DNA of 64,000 nucleotides, from positions 62,001-126,000 of the forward strand of contig JBKCTV010000004.1 in the NCBI GenBank assembly GCA_046318595.1, in the 5' to 3' direction. Positions 16,801 to 24,555 of this stretch are shown piece by piece; positions within the stretch are counted from its first letter, which is position 1; each line of letters begins with the position of its first letter. The translations under genes and the position numbers were made by a program. The DNA comes from DAITMV01 sp046318595. GTDB taxonomy: Bacteria; Pseudomonadota; Gammaproteobacteria; Burkholderiales; Burkholderiaceae_B. The notes beneath the pieces were generated by a model. It ran no database searches and was not told the DNA's origin. It saw nothing but the letters and a program-made list of their open reading frames with translations.

Positions 16801-17377
16801 GCTCGGCCGCCAGGCGGCACGACTGCACGACCAGGCTTTCCTCCTCGGGCTTGCCGCGCCGCTGGAGCTCGATGTAAAACGCCCCGGGGAAATTCGTGGC
16901 CAGCCGCCGCGCCGCGTGCGCAGCGGCATCCTGCCTGCCAGCCAGCAAATGACAGCCGACTTCGCCAGCCGCAAAGCCGGACAGCGCGATCAGACCGCCG
17001 ACGGCCTCGACCGTCAGCCATTCGGGACGCAAACAGGCCTTGCCACGGATTTGATTTTGTAAAAATGCCCGGCTCAGCAGCTCGCACAGATGCCGGTAGC
17101 CCGCGTCGTTTTTAACCAGCAATAGCAAGCGGAAAGGCTGATCGGGCGCCTGCTCGTTATGCACCCAGACATCGCAGCCGGCCAGGGGCTTGACCCCGGC
17201 AGCACGCGCCGCCTTGTAGAACTTGATGAGCCCGAACAGATTGGACAGGTCGGTGATGGCGAGCGCCGGCATTCCGGCCTGCACGGCCCGCGCCACGGCA
17301 TCGGTCGGGCGGACGATGCTGTCGGTCACCGAAAACTCGGTATGCAGGCGGAGGTGGACGAATGGGGCGGACATCAT
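13832..17377 (-). CDS. dnaE: DNA polymerase III subunit alpha
   Basis: At 1181 residues this is a full-length replicative polymerase alpha subunit. In order: PHP domain at the N-terminus (FVHLRLHTEFSVTD), palm with the catalytic aspartates in MPDFDIDFCQDNRDKVIDYV, GPGRGSGAGSIVAYAL, KFDFLGLRNLT carrying the third acidic residue, tandem helix-hairpin-helix region near residue 830-880, OB fold around 1000 and the C-terminal tail ending WLGPEGAGWVF. Two adjacent ATGs (17377 and 17374) are possible starts; neither has a clear Shine-Dalgarno. It synthesises the chromosome within the Pol III core with epsilon and theta. A partial, decayed copy of its last 80 or so codons lies at 12089-12271, beyond the F-box gene. 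Confidence 0.97.
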   Translation of the reverse strand: MMSAPFVHLRLHTEFSVTDSIVRPTDAVARAVQAGMPALAITDLSNLFGLIKFYKAARAAGVKPLAGCDVWVHNEQAPDQPFRLLLLVKNDAGYRHLCELLSRAFLQNQIRGKACLRPEWLTVEAVGGLIALSGFAAGEVGCHLLAGRQDAAAHAARRLATNFPGAFYIELQRRGKPEEESLVVQSCRLAAELQLPVVATHPIQFLDADAYRAHEARVCIAEGEMLSNPRRVRHYTPEQCFKTGTEMAALFADIPTALTNATLIAQRCNLHLTLGKAYLPQFPTPPGVTLDEHMAVLAREGLEKRLAHLFPDEAARAARRPAYDERLQVEADIIIGMGFSGYFLIVQDFINWGKGNGVPVGPGRGSGAGSIVAYALGITDLDPIRYDLLFERFLNPERVSMPDFDIDFCQDNRDKVIDYVKRKYGRDAVSQIATFGTLGAKAVIRDAGRVLDMPYTYCDGLSKLIPHVPTDPWDLERTLRDEPTFRERVANEDEAREIVAVARPLEGLTRNVGMHAGGVLIAPGKLTDFCPLYCADGAYDSVVSQFDKDDVEAIGLVKFDFLGLRNLTILEAAVGWVRQGYEDRRAFRLEDLPLDDPGVYKLFAEGNTTAVFQSESRSAKDLEKKLRPDNFEDIIALMALNRPGPLGSGMVDDFIARKKEQSRTGVGRTEWYFHAKLHDTLKSTYGVIVYQEQVMLVAQLLAGYSLGAADLLRRAMGKKKPEEMAKQREIFTSGAAAQGVEPALATQLFDLMEKFAEYGFNKSHSAAYALIAYQTAWLKAHYPAEFMAATLSSDMDDTDKVKVFVEDCQTCCEVPGAPDDAPATGAKSPKQRRKLQILPPDVNASDYRFKPIRAAAESRAGAIRYGLGAIKGTGQGACENIVAEREANGPFTDLFEFARRIDRRQVNRRVIEGLIRAGAFDSLDVRRGHLLASVARAMEWADAQDAAAGQVSLFGDLEGADAPPGLVDAPAWDERQKLSEEKLALGFYLSGHLFHADAAKVRPFVKTCLRDLSASREPQWLTGVVAALRTQMTRRGKMAFIVLDDATGQAEVSVFNELFDANRSWLKEDVLLVVQGKVSDDAYTGGLRVVADSLFSLTQARAQFVRGLTLKMNGQSDVRRLQSALSPYADPQHGCRVTVHYHNAEAACTAELPDQWRVRPDDGLLLQLQDWLGPEGAGWVF

Positions 17378-17488
17378 GAATCTGAATACGGACGGAGGAG
17401 AACCAAGATTATAGAGCGTTCTTTTCGGCCAGCCGCATCAACACATGAAAGGCACAATAGTGTCCGCAGCACTTACGCCGACTGGTAG

Positions 17489-20170
17489 TTATGAAACCCT
17501 AGGCTGAGAAGCGAGCGAAAAATCTTCGTGGACCAACGTCAAATTGGGATTATAAGCCGGATCGTTGATCAATATGTCCGGCCAGCGGGCTTTCATATAA
17601 TCGATCTCGCGTTGGAAACGCTGGTATTTTTCTGGCGTATCTTCATAGCCTCGGCTAACGGACTCATGATGATAGAGCAGCGCGAAAGGCGTCATGATGT
17701 TTCGGTAACCCGCTTCTTTGAGCTTCAAGCACAAGTCGACATCGTTAAAAGCCACACTTAGGGCTTGTTCGTCGAGCCCACCCACTTGCAAATAACAATC
17801 TTTGCGCACAGCAAGGCAAGCGGCAGTAACGGCAGAAAACTCCTGAGCGATGCAAGCACGGCTGAAGTAACCACAGGAGTGACGAGGCAAGCGCTTGTGA
17901 ACATGACCGGCCACCCCACCAATACCCAGGACAACCCCAGCATGCTGAAGCGTGTCATCCCCATACAACAACTTGGCACCAACTGCGCCCACCCCGTCCT
18001 GTACAGCGTAGTAAACGAGCTCGGCAAGCCACTCAGGGCTGATCACTTCCGTATCATTATTCAGCAATACCAGTACCTCGCCTCTGGCAAAGCGCACAGC
18101 ATAGTTGTTTATTTTTGAAAAATTGAACGCAAGCGTATCCTCCTTAATGAGCCTAATAGCGGGATAACACTCGACAAGCCGCTTAAAACCGTCAATCGAC
18201 TGTTGCTCATCCGAACAGTTGTCGACAAGCAAAATTTCAAAATTTTCATACGTCGTTTTCTGAAAAATACTGTCGATACACCGTTCGACCATATCGATCC
18301 GGTTACGGGTAGGAATAATGATACTGACCAGCGGGAGCGGATCATGGAATTCGCCAAACGTACGATAAGCGCCGCAGGGTAAATAACCGACCCGACCAAG
18401 CAAACCTCTGCGGTGGAGCTGTTCCTGTAGCAGTTTCAGGGAAGCCTCGACGGCATAAGGTTTTTCGTCCACTCCACAGGCCGTGCTACCAGGAATTGCC
18501 CGCCAATGGTAAAGAATCCGCGCAATATGCACGATTTGGCCGGGGTTGGCCTGATGCACGACGCGTGCCGCCAACTCGTAGTCCTGAGCCCCGTCATACC
18601 CTTGGCGAAAACCGGCCAACTGTTTCAAGGTATCGGTTCGGTATACACTCAAATGAGAAAGATAATTATAAGAAGCAAACAGAGTAAAATTCCAATCCGG
18701 CTTGAAATGCGGCGAAAAATGTTTACCGTGTTCGTCGATCTTATCTTCGTCCGTATAAATCAAAACCACGCTTGGCTGGCTGTGAATGGCTTTGACAACC
18801 CGATATAATGCATCCTCGGCCAGCCGGTCATCTTGGTCAAGCAGCGCGACATAATCGCCCTGCGCCATGTCCAACGCCGTATTGGATGCGGCTGCGATAT
18901 GGCCATTGGTTTTTCTGAATGTTACTTTTATGCGACGGTCCGATTTTTCCAATGATCGCAAGAACGCTTCAGTTTTAGAACATTGGGAAAAATCGTCAGC
19001 AATACACAGCTCCCATCGTCCATATAACTGCTGTGTAACTGACTCAACCGCTTGTTGTAAATAGCCGAGCCCTGGTTTATAAACCGGCATCAAAATCGAA
19101 ATCAACGGCAAATATTCAAAAGTAGCAATGTCCTGGTGAATCGCCAACCGGTTTTCATCGTTCAGGCAAGCATATTGGCTGAACCATGTTTCGTAGGAAT
19201 CTTGATCGCCGACTCTAAAACTGAACATTAGTTTTCTGATACGCAGACTAATACCGGACCAGCCTTCTCTCCGATATACGCCGTATATTTTCTTCATTTT
19301 GCTGCCTGCTGTTTTTAGTAGCCGCAGCTTTCGAAAGACCGTTCTGAATGGTCGGGTCAACTTCCAGGAGTGGCTGTTCATTACCAACTCGAACTGACGC
19401 TGGTAATGGTCAGATTTTTTCGTCATGCCATCCAAAGAGTTCGTCAAATCTGCACATGTGGCCGATGCTTTTTTATTGACTTCGATCAGCCGTATTTGCT
19501 CGGCTTCTAATTCATGATTTTTTTCTGTGAGCAAACGGTTTTGAAGCTCCGCGGCATAGATGGCGGTGTAAGCCTCATTCAATTTATTGTTTATCAGAAA
19601 AGATGCATCCGACCGGCTTTCATAAGTGCCGCGTTTTATTCCATAGAAATACAAATCGAAAGCTTCAAAATTGCTTGAGAAACTATGCATGGAAAAATTT
19701 GACTCGATATTAATCGCTGCATGTATATCTTTTGCCGTCAGGTTTCTATAATAGTCACACCAACCTGGCTGTTCCATTAAAAGTGGCGCATCCTTCGGTG
19801 TCGTTCGCCTCGTACCATGCTCAGGCCTACCGGTCGTTGCACAGGTGAAAAGAAGTAACCCACCCGGCTTAAGCATGCGCAAACAGTTTTTCAAAGTTAA
19901 ATCATAGTATTGATCGTGTTCAAAGCATTCAGTGGAAACAATGACGTCTATACTTTCATCAGGCAAATTAAATTCATGGCCTTTAGTCTTGAAATCGACA
20001 TTTTTTCCATAAGCAACATCCACACCAAGGTATAAACAACTTTCGAAAAGATACTGATTATTGCCATTGACATCAAGCGAACCGATATCCACGACTATTT
20101 TTCCCGTAAAATACTCTGGGAATTTTTCCTTAACGGATTTACAAAACAGCATTTGCTGTAAATGCGCCAT
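17489..20170 (-). CDS. Methyltransferase-coiled coil-double GT2 glycosyltransferase fusion
   Basis: The 893-residue protein combines four regions. Residues 1-180 are a class I SAM methyltransferase (KIVVDIGSLDVNG as motif I; DVIVSTECFEH; LKPGGLLLFTC). Residues about 205-260 are a charged helical, probably coiled-coil linker. Residues 354-560 are a GT-A domain with LISILMPVYKPGLG and LLDQDD (445-448). Residues 612-860 are a second GT-A domain with LVSIIIPTRNRID and LLNNDTEV. This resembles large O-antigen synthases in which chain growth and methylation are linked, as in WbdA/WbdD-type systems. It is the last gene of the rfbC-wzm-wzt-GT unit, with 18 bases to wzt, so it probably builds or caps the polymer exported by Wzm/Wzt. 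Sugar specificity is unknown. Confidence 0.85.
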   Translation of the reverse strand: MAHLQQMLFCKSVKEKFPEYFTGKIVVDIGSLDVNGNNQYLFESCLYLGVDVAYGKNVDFKTKGHEFNLPDESIDVIVSTECFEHDQYYDLTLKNCLRMLKPGGLLLFTCATTGRPEHGTRRTTPKDAPLLMEQPGWCDYYRNLTAKDIHAAINIESNFSMHSFSSNFEAFDLYFYGIKRGTYESRSDASFLINNKLNEAYTAIYAAELQNRLLTEKNHELEAEQIRLIEVNKKASATCADLTNSLDGMTKKSDHYQRQFELVMNSHSWKLTRPFRTVFRKLRLLKTAGSKMKKIYGVYRREGWSGISLRIRKLMFSFRVGDQDSYETWFSQYACLNDENRLAIHQDIATFEYLPLISILMPVYKPGLGYLQQAVESVTQQLYGRWELCIADDFSQCSKTEAFLRSLEKSDRRIKVTFRKTNGHIAAASNTALDMAQGDYVALLDQDDRLAEDALYRVVKAIHSQPSVVLIYTDEDKIDEHGKHFSPHFKPDWNFTLFASYNYLSHLSVYRTDTLKQLAGFRQGYDGAQDYELAARVVHQANPGQIVHIARILYHWRAIPGSTACGVDEKPYAVEASLKLLQEQLHRRGLLGRVGYLPCGAYRTFGEFHDPLPLVSIIIPTRNRIDMVERCIDSIFQKTTYENFEILLVDNCSDEQQSIDGFKRLVECYPAIRLIKEDTLAFNFSKINNYAVRFARGEVLVLLNNDTEVISPEWLAELVYYAVQDGVGAVGAKLLYGDDTLQHAGVVLGIGGVAGHVHKRLPRHSCGYFSRACIAQEFSAVTAACLAVRKDCYLQVGGLDEQALSVAFNDVDLCLKLKEAGYRNIMTPFALLYHHESVSRGYEDTPEKYQRFQREIDYMKARWPDILINDPAYNPNLTLVHEDFSLASQPRVS

Positions 20171-20188
20171 AATTTTTTAACTTTCGAA

Positions 20189-21484
20189 TCAACGTCTATT
20201 TATGGTAGCCATGTTGATTTTCGACATGGGTATTTTTACTAAGCCGGTAGATGGGAGAACATTCAGAAACTTTATTATAAGAATGTCATGTATCCAATGA
20301 TGCTGGACATGCTCTTGTTGGGTACCATCGGCAATCGCAACGCCAATCGTGTATTCGCCACAAGCCAAACAAGGCATTGCAAACTCGAAAGCGACTTTAA
20401 GCTCATCTGCAGCATACAAGGGAAAGTGTTTTTCTTTGTAGTACTCGTATGTATTTTCGCCGAAGATAACCTGACCGGTACGGTCCTTGAAAAAAAACCC
20501 CACGATCGGTTTTCGGATATCGGCTGTGATCGAAATGTCGATTTGCAGCCTGACAAGTTCTTCACCCGCAAAACAGGAAGCGTGCTTGCCGTTTTGATCG
20601 ATCAGCTGAGTCGACCGTATTCGGGCACCGCCAATACCGAAACTTTTATCCGAATGACTAGACAGGACTGAGGCGGAATCATCCGGCGAGGCCAGCGGCT
20701 CATCGAACGATTCAGGCGTTTGCACTTCCTCTTTGTTTTGCGAGAGGTAAACATATTCCAAGTAAGCCTCGGTCACATTCTTGGCGGAATCCATCAAGCG
20801 TGGCCTGCCACCATCGAGCCAGAGCGCGTTGTCGCACAGCGCCTTGACCGAGATCGAATCGTGACTGACAAACAGCAGGACACCCTGCTGCTTGAAGGTG
20901 CGCAGGAACCGCATACACTTCTGCGTAAAAATCGCATCGCCGACCGCCAGGGCTTCATCGATGATCAGAATATCCGCATCGACATGCGCGATCACCGCAA
21001 ATGCCAGGCGCACGTACATACCGCTGGAGTACGTCTTGACCGGCTGCTCGATGAAGTCACCGATGTCGGCGAAGGCTGCGATTTTATCGAACCGGGCATC
21101 GATCTGTTCGCGGTTCAGACCATACAAAGACGCGGCCAGATACACATTATCGCGCCCGCTGAACTCCGGATTAAAGCCAGCGCCGAGCTCCAGCAACGCC
21201 GCCACCCGGCCTTTTACCTGGACGGTGCCGGCTGTCGGATGCAAGGTGCCGCAAATGAGCTGCAGGAGCGTCGACTTGCCCGAGCCGTTGCGCCCGACGA
21301 TGCCGACCGTTTCGCCGCGCCGGACCGTAAAACTCACATCCTGCAGCGCCCAGAACTCACGATAAAACCGCCGCCGGCCGCGAAACAGCATTTGCAGCAG
21401 TCGGTCTTTGGGACGATCATAAATATGATAGCTTTTGCTGAGGCCTTCGACCCGGATTGCGACATCGTCAGAGGACATCGGCAA
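20189..21484 (-). CDS. wzt: O-antigen/polysaccharide ABC exporter ATPase Wzt with C-terminal substrate domain
   Basis: The 431-residue ATPase has Walker A GRNGSGKST, signature TYSSGMYVRLAFA, Walker B ILIIDEALAVGD and the switch histidine in LLFVSHD. Polysaccharide-type features are the YHIYDRPKDRL segment before strand 1 and the LLELGAGFNPEFSGRDN region. Beyond residue about 275 a Wzt C-terminal beta domain follows (FGIGGARIRSTQLIDQNGK), which in characterised systems recognises the modified non-reducing end of the O-chain. That fits the methyltransferase-bearing synthase next door. ATG at 21478 (two codons in) is an alternative start; both overlap wzm. Works with Wzm in the inner membrane. 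Confidence 0.92.
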   Translation of the reverse strand: MPMSSDDVAIRVEGLSKSYHIYDRPKDRLLQMLFRGRRRFYREFWALQDVSFTVRRGETVGIVGRNGSGKSTLLQLICGTLHPTAGTVQVKGRVAALLELGAGFNPEFSGRDNVYLAASLYGLNREQIDARFDKIAAFADIGDFIEQPVKTYSSGMYVRLAFAVIAHVDADILIIDEALAVGDAIFTQKCMRFLRTFKQQGVLLFVSHDSISVKALCDNALWLDGGRPRLMDSAKNVTEAYLEYVYLSQNKEEVQTPESFDEPLASPDDSASVLSSHSDKSFGIGGARIRSTQLIDQNGKHASCFAGEELVRLQIDISITADIRKPIVGFFFKDRTGQVIFGENTYEYYKEKHFPLYAADELKVAFEFAMPCLACGEYTIGVAIADGTQQEHVQHHWIHDILIIKFLNVLPSTGLVKIPMSKINMATINRR

Positions 21485-22286
21485 ACCCTTTACGCGTTTT
21501 TTGAAACCATGCGTAGCCGCCCCAGGCCGTCAGCGCCGTCAACGCCCAATAAACGCCCAGCAGACGGATGTCGGGCATTTGCCCCCAATACAACACCGTC
21601 CGGGCCCACTCGATCGCCGGCGCCAGCGGATTCAAAGCCAGCAGAGGCTGATAAGCCACCGGCAGCGCCGACAGCGGATAAAAAATCGGCGACAGGAACA
21701 TCAACACCGTCATAACCAGGCCGATCAGTTGACCAACATCGCGTAGGTAGACGCCCAGCGAAGCGAGCGCCCATGACGCGCCCAGGGTCATCAGCATCAG
21801 CGGCGCAAAAATCAAAGGTAGCAACAAAGCCGACGGCTGCGGCCAACCGAACAGCAACACATAAAATACCAGCCATACTAAGAGACTGATCGCAGCGTGG
21901 AAAAAAGCCGCGCCCAGGCTCACGACGGGTAAAATCTCCAGCGGAAACACCACTTTTTTGACGTAATTAGCATGTGCCAGGATCAGATTCGGCGCGCGCG
22001 TCACGCACTCGGCAAACAAATTGAACACGATCAACCCGGCGAACAGCACCAGCGCAAACTCGGTTTTCGACCCTTCCCCCCCACCCCAGCGCGCTTTGAA
22101 CACCACGCTAAACACGAAGGTATACACGCCCAGCATGAACAGCGGGTTCAGGAACGACCACACGATGCCCATCACCGAACCCTGATACCGGCCGACCACT
22201 TCACGTTTGATCAACGCCCGGATGAGACTGCGATGCTGCCATAGGCTGCGCACAGCACTGCCCGGCGCCGCCGAAAAAACCTGCAT
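21468..22286 (-). CDS. wzm: O-antigen/polysaccharide ABC-2 type exporter permease Wzm
   Basis: A 272-residue ABC-2 permease of the usual length. It starts with a cytoplasmic stretch containing LIRALIKREVVGRYQGSVMG, the conserved lead into the first membrane helix in Wzm/KpsM-type proteins, followed by about six hydrophobic segments, and ends with a short charged tail. YLRDVGQLIGLVM is the conserved segment before the fifth helix. It overlaps rfbC by one base (TGATG) and wzt by up to 17, so the three are translated together. It forms the channel for the undecaprenyl-linked O-chain. Confidence 0.92.
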   Translation of the reverse strand: MQVFSAAPGSAVRSLWQHRSLIRALIKREVVGRYQGSVMGIVWSFLNPLFMLGVYTFVFSVVFKARWGGGEGSKTEFALVLFAGLIVFNLFAECVTRAPNLILAHANYVKKVVFPLEILPVVSLGAAFFHAAISLLVWLVFYVLLFGWPQPSALLLPLIFAPLMLMTLGASWALASLGVYLRDVGQLIGLVMTVLMFLSPIFYPLSALPVAYQPLLALNPLAPAIEWARTVLYWGQMPDIRLLGVYWALTALTAWGGYAWFQKTRKGFADVL

Positions 22287-22834
22287 CAGTCGAACACCTC
22301 GGCCGCGGCCAATAAAAGGCCCTGCTGATCCTTACCCGACAGCAGCGGCTCGGCGCCCCGAAGCGGCCAGTCGATACCGAGTGCCGGGTCGTTCCAGCGG
22401 ATCGCGCGTTCGTATTCGGGCGCCCAGTAATCGGTCGTTTTATACAGGAACTCGGCCGTGTCGCTCAGCACCAAAAAGCCATGCGCAAACCCGGCCGGAA
22501 TCCACAATTGCCGATGATTTTCCGCCGACAGCTCCACGCCGTATGACTGCCCGAAGGTCGGCGAGGTTTGGCGGATGTCGACTGCGACGTCGTAGACCGC
22601 GCCGCTGACGACGCGGACGAGCTTACCTTGCGCCTGTCGAATTTGATAATGCAGGCCGCGCAGCACATGCTTGGCCGAGCGCGAGTGGTTGTCCTGCACG
22701 AAGTCGACGTCGGCGCCGGTCAGCTCAGAAAAGCGCCGCCGGTTGAAGCTTTCATAAAAAAACCCCCGGCTGTCGCCGAAAACTTTCGGTTCGATAAGAA
22801 AAAGGCCGGCCAGTGGCGTTGCGGTTGCCTGCAT
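22286..22834 (-). CDS. rfbC: dTDP-4-dehydrorhamnose 3,5-epimerase
   Basis: The 182-residue cupin is the standard length for RmlC. Recognisable pieces are LIEPKVFGDSRGFFYESFN at the N-terminus, QDNHSRSAKHVLRGLHYQ carrying the catalytic His, and YDVAVDIRQTSPTFGQ followed by WIPAGFAHGFLVLSD. It makes dTDP-4-keto-L-rhamnose, the third step of dTDP-rhamnose synthesis. It heads the wzm-wzt operon on the minus strand, while its partner genes rfbB, rfbD and rfbA lie about 3.4 kb away on the other strand behind pirin, gluQ and rhlE. That separation is unusual. Confidence 0.95.
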   Translation of the reverse strand: MQATATPLAGLFLIEPKVFGDSRGFFYESFNRRRFSELTGADVDFVQDNHSRSAKHVLRGLHYQIRQAQGKLVRVVSGAVYDVAVDIRQTSPTFGQSYGVELSAENHRQLWIPAGFAHGFLVLSDTAEFLYKTTDYWAPEYERAIRWNDPALGIDWPLRGAEPLLSGKDQQGLLLAAAEVFD

Positions 22835-22913
22835 AACGGTACACGAAAACAGTCGATAGACAGCCGCGCATTATAAGGCAATCCGAGCTGCCGCCTTGGC
22901 AGCCGACCATCAA

Positions 22914-23633
22914 TCAGCCATTTTCCGGTAAATCGAAAAACAGCACCTCGACCGATTCGTCAATCGTCAATTGCAGCGCCGGCTCGTCGCGCAGCATCAG
23001 GGCATCACCCGCTCCCAGTGCCTCGCCGTTCGCGAGCAGACAGCCCCGGGCCACATGCAAATAACCAAGCCGGCCGGCGGCCAATGGCTGGCTAAGCGTT
23101 TGCGCATTCAATCGCCCCGCATACACACGAACATTTTGCCGCACCCAGGCGATACTCTGCGCACGGGCGACGCGTTCGTCGCCGGTGGCGATCAGGGCCC
23201 ATTCGCCCTCGCGCCAGGCGGCCGGCAGCTCATGATCCTGATAACCAGGGTCGATACCGGTGACCACCGGTTCGATCCAGATCTGTAGCAGATGCGCGTC
23301 CTGCGTGGTCGAGCGATTCATTTCCGAATGCCGGATACCGCGACCGGCACTCATGCGTTGGATTTGCCCGGGACGGATCGTCGAGCCGCCACCGGTATCG
23401 TCCTGATGCGACAGCTCGCCATCCAGCATATACGTCAGGATTTCCATGTCGCGATGGCCATGGGTGCCGAAACCGGTGGCTTTTTGCACGATGTCCTCAT
23501 TGATGACACGCAACGGCCCAAAGCCCATGAAACGCGGATCCTGATAACCGGCAAACGAAAAACTGTGATAGCTTTTCAGCCAGCCATGATCGAAATGGCC
23601 GCGATCGGCCGATTTACGGATAGTCGTCGTCAT
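22914..23633 (-). CDS. Pirin family protein (YhhW-type bicupin)
   Basis: About 239 residues from the ATG at 23633 (MTTTIRKSADRGHFDHGWL). The frame extends upstream to 23660, but GAGGGAG lies ten bases before 23633 and only one before the ATG at 23642, so 23633 is preferred. The first cupin has GFGTHGHRDMEILTYMLDGE, whose His and Glu residues form the metal site of pirins; SAGRGIRHSEMN follows. The second cupin is degenerate. The best known relative, YhhW, is a quercetin 2,3-dioxygenase in vitro; the cellular role is unclear. It diverges from gluQ with almost no spacer, so the two share a promoter region within their own 5' ends. Confidence 0.88.
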   Translation of the reverse strand: MTTTIRKSADRGHFDHGWLKSYHSFSFAGYQDPRFMGFGPLRVINEDIVQKATGFGTHGHRDMEILTYMLDGELSHQDDTGGGSTIRPGQIQRMSAGRGIRHSEMNRSTTQDAHLLQIWIEPVVTGIDPGYQDHELPAAWREGEWALIATGDERVARAQSIAWVRQNVRVYAGRLNAQTLSQPLAAGRLGYLHVARGCLLANGEALGAGDALMLRDEPALQLTIDESVEVLFFDLPENG

Positions 23634-23640
23634 AAATGCC

Positions 23641-24540
23641 ATGCTCCCTCTGATGAACAATCATAACGCAAACTATGTCGGGCGCTTCGCCCCGAGCCCG
23701 TCCGGGCCCTTACATGCCGGCTCGGTCGCCACTGCGCTGGGTAGCTGGCTCGACGCGCAGGCGCACGGCGGACGATGGCTCGTGCGCATCGAAGACCTCG
23801 ACACACCACGCGTCGCCCCCGGCGCGGCGCGCGGCATCCTGCACGATCTGCAGCAGCTCGGTTTGCACTGGGACGGCGAAGTCGTTCGGCAAAGCGCGCG
23901 GACTGCACTGTATGAAGCGGCGCTGAAACGCTTGACCGCCGCCGATCTGACCTATCCTTGCGCCTGCACCCGCCGGGAAATCGCCGACTCACAAGCGGCC
24001 GCGGGCGTACTGAACACTGACGTGGGGGCGGTTTATCCCGGCACCTGCGCCAACGGTCTGGCTGCCGGCAAAACCGCCAGGGCTGTTCGTTTTCGGGTGC
24101 CGACCGATGTGGTCGAGTGGACGGACCGTGCGTTTCCCGAGACGCCAGCGCGCGAACACCTACCAACGGCTTGTGGGGACTTCGTCGTGCATCGCGCCGA
24201 TGGTTTCTGGGCGTATCAACTGGCCGTCGTGGTCGACGACGCCGCGCAGAGCGTGACCGACGTGGTCCGCGGCGCCGACCTGGCCAGCTCGACCGCCCGC
24301 CAAATCGCGCTGCAACGGGCACTCGGTCTGCTGACCCCACGGTACTGGCATTTGCCACTGGTGTATGGCGGCGATGGCAACAAACTCTCCAAACAGAACG
24401 GTGCGGCGCCGATAGATACCCGGCAGGCGATCGCGGCGCTCAACGCTGCCGCACAGCATCTCGGCATGTTGCCGATTACAGCAAATACGCCGGCCGAATG
24501 GCTGGCGCGCGGCGTCGCCGCCTGGAAAGACTTACTTTGA
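23641..24540 (+). CDS. gluQ: Glutamyl-Q tRNA(Asp) synthetase
   Basis: The 299-residue protein is a truncated class I GluRS without an anticodon-binding domain. It has GRFAPSPSGPLHAGS (HIGH-type motif PLHAGS), RIEDLDTPR, the zinc-knuckle cysteines in YPCACTRRE followed by YPGTC, VDDAAQSVTDVVRGADL and GGDGNKLSKQNGA as the KMSKS-type loop. It activates glutamate and attaches it to queuosine at position 34 of tRNA-Asp. ATG at 23653 (MNNHNANYV) is an equally likely start. It converges on rhlE with 15 bases between the stops and diverges from the pirin gene. Confidence 0.93.
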   Translation: MLPLMNNHNANYVGRFAPSPSGPLHAGSVATALGSWLDAQAHGGRWLVRIEDLDTPRVAPGAARGILHDLQQLGLHWDGEVVRQSARTALYEAALKRLTAADLTYPCACTRREIADSQAAAGVLNTDVGAVYPGTCANGLAAGKTARAVRFRVPTDVVEWTDRAFPETPAREHLPTACGDFVVHRADGFWAYQLAVVVDDAAQSVTDVVRGADLASSTARQIALQRALGLLTPRYWHLPLVYGGDGNKLSKQNGAAPIDTRQAIAALNAAAQHLGMLPITANTPAEWLARGVAAWKDLL

Positions 24541-24555
24541 TGCGCCGCTCGCAAA

